41,446 bases of DNA, taken from contig JAUCBJ010002668.1 in assembly GCA_032718475.1 (NCBI GenBank), positions 1 to 41,446 of the forward strand, read 5' to 3'. Origin of the DNA: Nemertoderma westbladi (Eukaryota; Xenacoelomorpha; Nemertodermatida; Nemertodermatidae). A program made the position numbers and the translations under genes. Below, piece by piece: positions 1 through 9,303 of this stretch (positions are counted from its first letter, which is position 1; each line of letters begins with the position of its first letter). The notes beneath the pieces are model-generated. The model did no database searches. It saw only the letters and a program-made list of their open reading frames with translations, and was not told the origin of the DNA.

Positions 1-67
1 CCATCGATATGTTATGTTGGACAATACCTTTATACCGGTACATTGTTTGGTGTATTTGTTATTGTTT

Positions 68-968
68 TTACATAATGTATAAATAAAATCTACAAAACAA
101 CCTGCCAATAATGTACGTTATAGGCATCATGACATTGTTGTCGACAAACCAACCCAATGCCATTGCTGTAAGCTTGTTATCTCTCCAGTTCTGCACCTGG
201 TGATACACTCTGAGACTGTGGAACTTGGATGAAGATGCTGTTGGGGGTAGGCAACATGGCTGGACTACAGTATAATTTGATGAGGTCTCCACATTTGTGA
301 TGACCACAAATTTACGTAGCCTGACATCATTAATAGTCTCACCAGCATGGTCTTTGTAAATTTGAACCAGGGCTTTCTCTCCCGCTTTTATAATTTCCTC
401 TTTAGTGGACCCATAATTTAGAAATATTTTGGCCTGTAATACGAAGTCATTATCGCTTTTAATTAAACACAGAGCTCGTTTTATCCCAATTCCATATAGT
501 CCAGAAGTTGTATCACAACCTAATAGAGTATATGAAAAATATATTTTCACAAACGATAGAGGCAAGTAAAGACCGAGTTAGAACAATGTCGCAGTGCTGA
601 CTTTGTTTTTGAGATGTCTTTTTAGGTTCAGGCTTGAGATAAACCTTATATCAACTACATTATTACAATGGTATATGAGTAACACTAGGATGTCAGTATC
701 ATCACCAATAACAACAGTATCATTATTTGCTGCTGAAGAAATCGCCATCTGGGCGATAGTTACATCAGCTTCAGCATAAATTATAGTGCATCCCATTTGT
801 GTGAGGTTTTCACCAAGTATTATGTATAAATGCATCTTTATTATGCTTATTAGATAAAAATTCCCCTTTCTTCATTTGTAATTTCATGTCTCCTGCAAAA
901 TATACAGTTGATCCCTTCCACCCACCACTTCGTTTAAGATGTGTGCAGTCCTTTGTAGTTGGAAACTA
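68..968 (-). pseudogene. Degenerate FEN/XPG-like nuclease-family gene fragment
   Basis: Read on the minus strand from about 968 down to 68, three blocks in different frames form one protein. The first (about 968-836) contains KDCTHLKRSGGW and EFLSNKHNKDAFI. The second (835-578) contains YAEADVTIAQMA and VVIGDDTDILVLL. The third (565-68) contains LLGCDTTSGLYGIGIKRAL. The acidic EAD and DDTD stretches followed by GCDTTSGLYGIG-KRA resemble the active-site acids and helix-hairpin-helix (GCDY...GIGPKRA) of FEN1/XPG nucleases. I recall the GCDTTS family as a multi-copy family of unknown function in invertebrate genomes. Frame breaks near 836 and 570, and an in-frame stop just upstream of 968, mark it as broken. 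The N-terminal half is missing. It may be mobile-element derived, which is inference. Confidence 0.6.
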
Positions 969-975
969 CCCGTTG

Positions 976-2034
976 GTTGCTAAGGTAACTCGCAGTTGCT
1001 ATACACAATTAAACGTTGTCAAGGAGAACTTACTACTGTTATTTAAACTTCACAGCTCAATAAAAAACATGTTATCACTATAAAACGCGATGTTGGTACA
1101 AAAAGACCCCGGTTGCTAAGGAAAACTTTCGTTGCTAAGTACGCTATGGTCATTCGAATATAATTTTGTAATTTTCTACAGCATCTCATGCTACAAAATA
1201 CTGAAATGTACATTAAACCGAATTTTGAGTATTTTTAATAAGTCACTCCCGAATTAGGATCAAAACTCCCGTTGCTATGGTCAAAATTCAAGACTTTGTT
1301 AATTATAATAACTGTTGCAGACTCCACACAATTTTTTTTCAATAATCTTTAATATGATTAACTTCCAATGTCAATAAAATAACAAATACGTTACTATAAC
1401 TACATAAATACTAAAATATGCCCGTTGCTATGGTAACAACAGAATAATGACTTCGCTTGTGATCATGAATGTTGACTATGTAACATATCGATATGCATCT
1501 GAAGAACATATAAAGTGTTTCTGATGGAATTTTCACATATTAAATAATATTTTTGGTTGCCATGGCAACAAGAAATGACATGATTGGCTGGCAAATTATG
1601 GTCTGAACATAGCAACATGTGAGATACTTGATCCTGAATTGGTTTCTTTTTAAAATGATAGTAACCATATTTAAACTGAAGAAACATTATAGGTAATATT
1701 ATTTTCTTATTACCTAGGTTACAGGCCAACTACTATTCCACTTCAACGCCGAATCTAGAAAAAAACAATTATGCTTAAGGACAATATTATTACAGAGTTT
1801 CCTAATTTTGCAACAATGGGAACACGCAATACGGATACGTTTCCAAAATTTCGTAAATTTACCGTACAATTAATTTCGACGATGTATTTCTCACAGTTGT
1901 CATGGTAACCGGGTTTCAAAACGTGCCCCATCGGATTCTCCGATAGTGATTTGGGTGGGGTAGGTCAAGGTTATAATTCCGTAGGATTATAGGAAATAGG
2001 TGATTTATGTTTGGCGTTCTGTTGCCATGGTGAA
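976..2034. repeat. Spaced X-box-like palindromes in a diverged tandem repeat
   Basis: GTTGCTAAGGTAAC (976), GTTGCTAAGGAAAAC (1112), GTTGCTAAG (1131), GTTGCTATGGTCAA (1271), GTTGCTATGGTAAC (1424), GTTGCCATGGCAAC (1556), GTTGTCATGGTAAC (1896) and GTTGCCATGGTGAA (2021) recur about every 125-153 bp, with one doubled site and one gap. Sequence between them is AT-rich and shows little similarity by eye, so this is either a very old tandem repeat or a selected series of sites. The 1556 copy is a perfect palindromic RFX X-box. No gene is seen here, and 2035-2398 holds nothing recognisable. Confidence 0.6.
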
Positions 2035-2398
2035 ATGGTCTATTTAACCAAGTTCCAACATCCCGATTTTGGATATGTTGATAAGCATAAAATTTGGATC
2101 TAGAAAATATTAAATTAAATTCTGTTGCAATTTGTCCGAGGTTGAGTCCTATTTTGACTGGACTATAACTGATCTATAGCCGGAAGATTTCATATACATT
2201 AGATTATGGCCTTTCTATACATATTTATCACATGTTAAATGACTCCAACACACAACTCTAATAAACAGTGTAATCTACAGTTCCGCTCAACAAAATCATT
2301 TATTTTACGTTAATAACACAATATTATTATAAACTATAAGTTTAGGAAACAATTATTTAAAATAAAATTAAACAAATATTACGACATACGCAACTCAC

Positions 2399-2664
2399 GA
2401 CATATTCTCTCCTGACTTGAGACTAAGTTTAGACTCCGCGGTTGAGTGGGGTACTGCAGAGAGTCTGCTAGTTGCGGCATTGACGGACTCTTGGACGCAT
2501 CTAGTTGTATCGGTGGGACGGAGGCGAGTCTATTGGGGGCGCAGTAGAGCGGAAGGCTGTAGCTGCTGTCATTGGAGGATACGCTTTGTGTGAGGAGAGA
2601 GAAAGAGCTGTTGGGGGAGTACCGGAATCTGGTGCCACCAGGACCGCTCGCACTACTGGCGAAA
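2399..2664 (-). CDS. Coding exon downstream of the FNIP-like exon (partial gene)
   Basis: On the minus strand an acceptor (CTGTTATAG) precedes an open frame beginning with one base that completes the split codon left by the exon at 3368-3537 (AG plus T gives Ser). The frame encodes a Ser/Pro-rich, low-complexity stretch with SPNSSFSLLTQSVSSNDSSY and ends at a GTGAGT donor after 2399. If that donor is not used, translation stops at 2379-2381 and this would be the terminal exon. GC content and codon quality are higher than in the surrounding AT-rich DNA, and phase matches the exon upstream. A Ser/Pro-rich linker fits the disordered middle of FNIP proteins, but this exon alone would not identify the family. 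Confidence 0.5.
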
Positions 2665-3367
2665 CTATAACAGATAAATAATTAATTTATTCGGGTTATA
2701 AGGACATAATTCGATGTATAAAACGCCAAATTTACAATATACGCCCAAGGAATTACACTGTTGTCAATACAATACACACACATCATAGTATATCAATATA
2801 GTATTTTTGTTTTGATTCACTTTAAAATGTGTTTTACTAAAAAAAAAAGAGAAAATTAAATACATTATTCTATTCTAGTTTAAAGTAAATTTTGCTATAA
2901 GTAAAAAGGGTTTTAAGACGTTTTTTTAATGATCTGATGTGAGTTATTCACATATAGATAAACGTCGATGGATTTGGACGAATTGGAGTTTACGTATTGG
3001 TTTCTTCGCCAAACCATAGTAGAGGGCCGCGGGGCGCACCAGTAACCTTGTCCTTGATCATTATGTAGTTCTTATCCATTCGGAAACATCTACAAGGTAA
3101 TTCTCCTCAGTAACTTGTACTGAAATGTACAAATCCGACGATATTATTTTGTTGGCAGTGCACTTACTAATGCAGTGAGTCGACTCTCGTCGTCTCGACA
3201 ACATCTAAATGAGTTGGATGCGAAGGCCCGAATACTTCAGCCGTTGTAGTTCAGCACTTTTAGCTAACTAATTATTTTACTTATTAAAAGACCCTATGAC
3301 AACACGGTACCTTTTCATACCATGAGGAGCCTGAGCCGTGTGCTGGTGGTCGGAGCGTCGAACGTAC
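2665..3367 (-). other. Probable intron of the FNIP-like gene
   Basis: Between a CAG/GTACGT donor at 3367 and the acceptor at 2665 on the minus strand. A GC-richer patch near 3000-3060 reads as a short open frame on the minus strand ending before a GTAAAC, but it has no convincing acceptor or family match and was not called. Confidence 0.4.
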
Positions 3368-3537
3368 CTGGAGTCTCCGAGTCGATGATTGGTAGTGGGC
3401 ACAACTCTGCTAAGCATTATTTGATTGGTCGGCGAACCAATTAAGTGGAGTTTCGTTCCGGGACCCTTGTAGGCTAGGGGGACCGAACCAAATACCATCT
3501 CAGACAGAATCTTTGTGTCCGGTTTGGGTCGAATCGA
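3368..3537 (-). CDS. Folliculin-interacting protein (FNIP)-like internal exon
   Basis: This is a minus-strand exon of 170 nt with a strong acceptor (TTTTTTCTCTTCTAG before 3537) and a near-consensus donor (CCAG/GTACGT after 3368). It encodes ...KILSEMVFGSVPLAYKG, then a GTKLHLI stretch, then QIMLSRVV. This matches my memory of vertebrate FNIP1/FNIP2 around a E-M-[IV]-F-G-S-V-x-x-x-Y-K-G segment followed by K-[IL]-H-x-I-x-S-P-x-x-x-M-L-S-[KR]-V. FNIPs bind folliculin and AMPK and act at the lysosome in mTORC1 signalling; their DENN-type fold spans this segment. The exon ends in phase 2 and joins in frame to 2399-2664. N-terminal exons should lie at higher coordinates but none was recognised; the rest of the C-terminus is outside or below 2399. 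A homology search with the 57-aa translation would confirm or refute the family. Confidence 0.6.
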
Positions 3538-3697
3538 CTAGAAGAGAAAAAATGTAACATTATAGCTATCAAATAGTAAGATGACAAAGAAACTAGAGTG
3601 CAGCTTATTAAATCGCACGGTGGGTATGGCGGTAATATATTATAAATGAATAAATACCCATATTATTATTACCGCAGCACCGCAAGGGCTATCAAAA

Positions 3698-4445
3698 ATT
3701 AATTGGGCAAACAATTAATTGCAATTAATTGACCTGATTGCTGGTTTCAAAAAATAATTCGATAATTGATTTGAGTGGACGCAATTAATTGGATAATTGA
3801 TGGGAGACAGACGCAATTAATTGTATAATTTATTGCTCTGGAAGCAATTTTCCAATTAATTGCCGTCCATTTGTCCCTCGCCCAACCCAATCCAATTATT
3901 ATCTATCAATTCTACAGTAGAAAGTTAGCCAGCGCCCAGCCTTGCAGGTTGCAGCATCAGCGTTCATTTCAGTTATCTTGTTACCGGCACCGGTACAGTG
4001 GTAGTTTGAGCGAGATACTTGACAGAAAGAAGCAAGTTAGTAACTCTCGGTAATTAGTAATGTCCCATTATGATTTTTAATCTTCTGGTCAGTACAGCAG
4101 TATAATGATTGTTCAGTATGCTGGTATGGACTGTAATATAAACCGTTGATATATTATTGATATTGAATAATAATAATCATAATATAATCATAATATAATC
4201 ATAATAAAGAAATTATGTAAATATTAGGCCTATATCTTCAACTTTTTAAAAATAATTGGAAATTAATTGCAATTAATTGAATAATTGATTTTGTGAATTC
4301 ACAATTACAATTAATGAATTAATAATTAAAATAAATTAATAATTGAATTAATTAATACAATTGATTAGTTCAAGACTTTAATTGCCATTAATTGATTGAT
4401 ATCATTTCCAATTGCTAATTGCAGAATAGATTGATAGCATGCAAT
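3698..4445. repeat. CAATTAATTG palindrome cluster
   Basis: Exact CAATTAATTG occurs at 3712, 3722, 3782, 3814, 3853 and 4270, with near copies at 3698, 4261 and 4386 and many GATAATTGAT/ATAATTG variants between them. The densest parts are 3698-3862 and 4255-4445, flanking a more ordinary stretch (3870-4250) that could make this a degenerate inverted-repeat element. The palindrome holds two overlapping homeodomain-type TAATT cores. No coding sequence is seen in either strand. Confidence 0.45.
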
Positions 4446-4894
4446 TAAGGGGGGTACACCATTTTGGTCCAAAATATGTCGATTGTGTTGTTGATCGTGT
4501 TTTATGGTATATTATAATTGAATGGTGTTTCCAAATCTGAAAACCGCTATTTAATAGCTCTTTTACTTTTCAAGTTATGTAAATTTCCATTTAGGGAATC
4601 CTATTGAAATTACTATTACTATGTATAATGAAAGGTCGATTATCTCCAAATATTTTTTTCATGAAATTGTCAACTTCAAAACCCTACTACTTCTACAATT
4701 TTTGAGTAATTAGTCTGAAACTTCCTGTGGGTGTCTAGATAGCCACCCTGCATAAAAGTATCAGGCAACTTTTCGAAATTTTTTGTTAATAAAATTTAAT
4801 ACTATTTATAAAAAACCTAAAAATTAGCATAAATTTGCAGCGCCACCTAGCGGTGCAGAATTATTTTAACAAAATTTCGCCTGATAGTTATGTT

Positions 4895-7247
4895 ACTACT
4901 ACTAGGATCGGCATGCTGCATTGTAGCTGCATTTTTAAGAATGCTGTGCCGGCTTGTCAACAAAATTGCACCGCCACAACTCCCTATCACCCATGACATT
5001 TGCTAGATCATCCGCATCTTTAAGGCCAGTGTCCTTTAAGATGCGTCTCAAGAAAGTCATGGGCTGTCCACCATGCTTATTCACTCCATGAGGCAGCCAA
5101 AGTACAAGATTATGCACTGGCTGGTCCTCACGGCGAAAGCAATGTCCTGCAAAGCGGAGGCGATTTTGTTCTAGTGTCAAGCTTGGGGGAACCAATGAGA
5201 CACCTCCAATGTTATATAGTGTCTGGTTGGAGATGTGTGCATTGTACTTGACACAATGAACCCGGCGTAGCATTCTTGTGAATGTGCCATCCAGAGATTT
5301 GGTGTCCTCAGCAGTTAGAGCCCAGCATGGACTCCCGTAGAGGAGTACTGGAACTACTGCTGCTCTAAATAATCGGACCTTAAGTTTCCGATTAATTCTC
5401 GGTGACTTCCAAATCCTGGAAAGCCTATTCAAGGCTGCCCATGCCTTTCCCTTACGTATTCGAAGGTCCTCACCTGACTTCCGGATCCATGATCCCAGGT
5501 AACAGAAGTCGTCCACATGCTCAAGCATACCATCCTTTGAGCTTATGCTCATCCGATCAGAGACTTGCTGAGGACTTTCAAAGTTAACTGTCAAAATTTT
5601 GGTCTTTCTGGAGTTAATAAAAAGACCAACACTAGAAGCAGCATGTTCTAATGAGCTGAGGAGCCGTTGGGCTCCCTCTAATGATTCTGAGAGTACTCCT
5701 AAGTCATCAGCAAAGTCTAGATCAGTTAGGTACTTCGCAGGATTTCCTCGACTTCTGGAGCCAGTAGGTGGAGTTATCATCACCCCATCATCATTATGAT
5801 GATCTAAGGACATGCGTAGAACATAGTCAACCACAATAATGAACAAGAATGGTGCAAGTGTGTCTCCTTGGAGGACGCCCCATAACACTTCAAATGGTTC
5901 TGTGTCACCGTCAACAGTAGACACAAATGTTGTCGAACCATCGTATACTGATCTGATTGCTGCAATAATTTTATCTGGAATCCCCATTTAATGAAAGTAT
6001 GCTGAACATACGTGAGCGAGAGACTGAATCAAAGGCCTTGAAGAAGTCAACAAAGATAACAGCCAGATGCCTGTCTTTCTTTTTTGATAATTCTTCAATT
6101 ATCCTTCTAAGTGCAAAAATGGGCTCCATGGTCCCACGACCTTTACGGAACCCATTCTGATTTCCACGGAGCAGTCTCTCAATGGGATCCCTGATGCGAT
6201 TTAATAGAATCCCATTGTATAGCTTTGCAGCAATCGAGATCAATGAGATTCCCCGAAAAGAACCATAGAGTGTTAGGTTGCCCTTCTTGGGAACTGGCAC
6301 CAACTTATTTGTTTTCATTTCTTGTGGGACTCTTGTTGTTCGGTACATGTCTACTATGATGGGATAGATGACCTTTAAACACTCAGGTATTTTAAAGACC
6401 TCAGGGGGAACGCCATCTACTCCACTGGCACGATTGGTCTTAATGCTCTTTGCAGCAGCCTTCACTTCCGCAAAGGAGATATCGCCAATGGGAATATCTG
6501 GGAGTACAGACTCAGATACTTTTACTTCTATAAAGTTATCAGGCAATACCCTGTCATTATTGAGGAGCTTTTCAAAGTGGGCTTTCCAACCATTGAGGCG
6601 ATCGGCTGGTGATTCAGCCTTAACCTTGGTGGTTGGTTGGCTTTTCCGCCCAGTAAGCAAATTGATCGATTTCCATGCCTGGGATGATTGCTTGCTGTCG
6701 TCAGCATCATTGATGACATCAACCTGTTGGTTTATTAGCTCCTGTAGATTAACAGAGTACTGCCTATTCAGGGACCTAGATGCAGCCTTAACTGCATTCT
6801 TGGCCGCTGTAGTTTGTTTGAGTCGGAACTCTTTCTGCGCCTTATGAAGGTCATTTCGGCACTTCTGAATTTTGTTGTCAGTCCAGGGGGCCCTTTTCCT
6901 GTTTCGAGGGTATACAGGAACTGTTTCTGCAGCTGCTAACTTAACTGCTTCTGTAAAGGCAGTATAGCCCTCACAGTGATCTGCCGCCTCAGAGGCAAGA
7001 GCCTCATACCTGTTGCTCAGCTGTAGTGTGAAGCTGGATCTCACACTTGGCTGATGCAACAGAGAGGACCAGTCATGCCGCGGCAAGGCAGATTTCGTTG
7101 TTCTGCTAGCACGCAGACTAAGTCTTACCTTGGCCACAATAAGGCAGTGATCACTGGAGAAGGGTCGAAGTGTAAATGCATTACAGTCTTGTATAGAGCT
7201 CCTGTATTTCCTACGAAACAGAATATGGTTAATATAGTTAATATAAT
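4895..7247 (-). mobile_element. 5'-truncated non-LTR retrotransposon (LINE) copy
   Basis: The insertion is bounded by an 11-bp target duplication, ATAGTTATGTT, at 4884-4894 and 7248-7258. This is the signature of target-primed reverse transcription. The 3' end (low coordinate, since the element is on the minus strand) finishes in a short (TAG)n tail. The 5' end is truncated inside the endonuclease domain, whose last part (SSIQDCN...FSSDHCLIVAK) is still readable. A second fragment of the same family lies at 36964-37540 with the same 3' end. An RTE-like or related endonuclease LINE clade is plausible but not established. Confidence 0.85.
4935..7240 (-). pseudogene. LINE endonuclease/reverse-transcriptase ORF, frameshifted
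   Basis: Reading minus from about 7240, the frame starts in the end of an APE-type endonuclease (SSDHCLIV near 7140). It continues through the RT fingers (QNGFRKGRGTMEP), the motif A region (VDFFKAFDSVSR), motif B (QGDTLAPFLFI) and motif C (FADDL), and ends with a C-terminal region (PVLLYGSPCWALTAED, then MLRRVHCVKYN) closing in PAQHS-stop at 4935. The frame breaks once, near 5971-5990: the first frame runs to SLNGDSR-stop while the next begins within the same bases as MGIPDKII, indicating a one-base indel in an LxxxGIPDKII context. Lacking an intact endonuclease and a continuous frame, this copy cannot act on its own. Confidence 0.85.
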
Positions 7248-7628
7248 ATAGTTATGTTGCCCCATCTTTGATCTATCATATAAAAAAACTTTCATGTGAT
7301 TAGGTTCAAAACTGTAAAAGCCTTAGGGTTTTAAGCGCAACCAAGTTTTTTTTATTGTTAACTAGTATTAACAAATATTAAATAGCGGAAAAAAAATTTT
7401 TTGACCTGTCATTTCCAATTTCCAAAAATTTCCAAAAAACATTTCCAAAAAAACATTTTAGCCAAAACCAAACAATTTTGAAATGCTGAGAGTGATAAAT
7501 CGAAGAGTTGTCCGAAAATGGTGTACCCCCCCCCCCCCCCTAAATTGTAATCAATTTTTAATAACCCTTGCTGCAACGGTTTATTGCTTTTAATGGTGTT
7601 GACAATTCTATGATAGTGACAGCGACAG

Positions 7629-8651
7629 ACAAGTGCCTAAAAGGTGCCACCCTGCTCCACCCACAGCGCGGGAAATTAAAATCATTGAAAGACATGTAAT
7701 TTGTACTACTGCTACCTATATTTTGGCGGTAAATTCAAATCTGTTTTAACATTGAATACATGAATAGAGTACGACTAATGTAATTCATTGAATCAGAATA
7801 AATTATTTATTATTGGTTTAACTCACCCATCCGTTATTGTTGTTGTTTTATCTATTCTGGGACTTCGAGCAGCACGTGAACAACTAACTAAACCTGACGT
7901 TAACTAGTCTTGGTCATAGAGCACCACGTGAACAACTAAACTGGCTGGTTAACTAGTCTGGGACTACGAGCAGCACGTGAACAACCAAACCAGCACGTTA
8001 ACTAGTCTGGGACTTCCAGTAGCACGTGAAGAACTATAAGCTGACTGGTTTACTAGTCTGAGACTTCGAGCAAAATTGCAAATTGAGGAGGGGGGGGGGG
8101 GGGGGGGGATTTGGCTTAACTTAGCAGTAAAATGTAAAAGAACATTTATAATTTGCTTGTATCAGTTATGATTACATCAGAACATTATAATTATAACAAT
8201 ATAGCAGGGATCTGATAGTAAAATATATCGCAGGTAGGCCTACTGTAATAACAACAGATAATGCTTCTGCCTATACTGCTATATCTGTCCCAGACATGTA
8301 CCAGACTAGTTAACTAGTCAGTTTAGTTGCTCACGTGGTGCTCGAAGCCCCAGGCTAGTTAACGTGCTGGTGTAGTTGTTCACGTGCTGCTTGAAGTCCC
8401 AGAATAGATAAATCAAACATTAACGGCTGAACGGATGAGTGAGTTAAACCGATAAGAATAATTTATTCTGATTTAATGAATTACATTAGTCTTACTCTAT
8501 TCATGTGTTCAATATTAAAACAGATTTTAATTTACCGCCAATATATAGGTGGCAGATCTGATCTGCCACCCTTTCCAGTACAAATAACATGTCTTTCAAT
8601 CATTTGAATTTCCCGCGCTATGGAGCAGGGTGGCACCTTTTAGGGACTTGT
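7629..8651. mobile_element. Long-TIR foldback element with 9-bp target duplication (Mutator-like)
   Basis: CAGCGACAG occurs directly at 7620-7628 and 8652-8660. Between them the two ends are inverted copies for more than 200 bp: ACAAGTGCCTAAAAGGTGCC on the left mirrors GGCACCTTTTAGGGACTTGT on the right. Further matches run through the AAAGACATGT, TACCGCCAA and ACTCA(C/T)CCATCCGTT stretches. A 9-bp duplication and very long TIRs are typical of Mutator-like elements. No transposase frame is present in the 1023 bp, so this is a non-autonomous copy. The middle holds E-box minisatellites and a 19-G tract (8090-8108). Confidence 0.75.
7861..8400. repeat. CACGTG-bearing ~50-bp repeats in inverted arms
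   Basis: In the left arm a ~50-bp unit (GGGACTTCGAGCAGCACGTG, then AACAACTAA and GTTAACTAGTCT) repeats about four times, with CACGTG at 7873, 7925, 7974 and 8023. In the right arm the same unit occurs inverted about twice, with CACGTG at 8332 and 8381. CACGTG is the canonical E-box. The array lies wholly inside the foldback element, so it spreads with it if the element is multi-copy. Confidence 0.65.
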
Positions 8652-8661
8652 CAGCGACAGT

Positions 8662-9303
8662 GTCTGAGTGACAGTCAGACAGTAGAGTAATCTCAATCTC
8701 GAGTTAAATACAATACATAATAAGCGGAATAAGCCTAACTGCCTAACTGTAATAGGCAAGGCTGCAAGGATAGACAGACCCTATGAAATGTCTGTACGGC
8801 AGTCAGGCAGTACGGTACGGTACGGTCTGACGGTACATACAGCAATACCAGACTGCCTGAATTGTTGTAGTTAGGTATTACAGTATTTATTACTGTATAA
8901 GGCTGTTAGGCCTACAGTACTGCATACTGCAGTTGGCCTATTCCTATTACAACAGTACAGGTACTGCAGTGTTACAGTAGGCCTATTACAGTATTAATTC
9001 TGTAATTATGATATAATAATAATACCGGTATATCATTTACCATTTACGTGATATTATCAGGTAAATAGAGACCCTGTCAGCCTGTTTCAGTGTTTGCTGT
9101 TCGTTTTCTGGTTTTTATAGCATGTTCATGTACATTGCAGCATTGTATATCAGTCTGTCAGTATATATACAGATAAACTGATATACTGATATAGGCAGTA
9201 TAGGTGTTGTACAGTGTACACTGCAGCACTGGTGCAGGATAGCTGGTTGCCTGGCTGTCTGGTTATTTCTGTATTTCATATATTTCTGTATTTACCCGTA
9301 GTT
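8662..9303 (+). promoter_or_regulatory. TADA2B upstream region
   Basis: This is AT-rich DNA with many short CAGTA/TACTG and TACGG repeats, three TAGGCCTA-type palindromes (8907, 8978 and variants) and TACCGGTA at 9023. A GTATATATAC at about 9159-9168 is the only TATA-like element. A pyrimidine-rich stretch ending CCCGTAG immediately before TTATGG could be a 3' splice site for a 5' UTR exon. The transcription start cannot be fixed from the sequence. Confidence 0.3.

Larger units (their letters stand above)
4449..7540. mobile_element. Non-autonomous TIR element, TTAA type, interrupted by a LINE
   Basis: The left end (4449) reads GGGGGGTACACCATTTTGG after TTAA. The right end (to 7540) reads CCGAAAATGGTGTACC followed by a C tract of 15 and TAAA. 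These are inverted copies with one mismatch plus homopolymer length change. Removing the LINE at 4895-7247 (and one target copy) leaves an AT-rich element of about 0.73 kb with no open frame. The left part carries a CTCF-like core at 4837-4853. The TTAA flank plus G-rich end matches the elements at 14690 and 39457. Confidence 0.6.

Noticed and set aside
9214-9303. Upstream extension of TADA2B
   Set aside because: Starts only at GTG; the first ATG in frame is 9304, directly before the conserved ZZ region.
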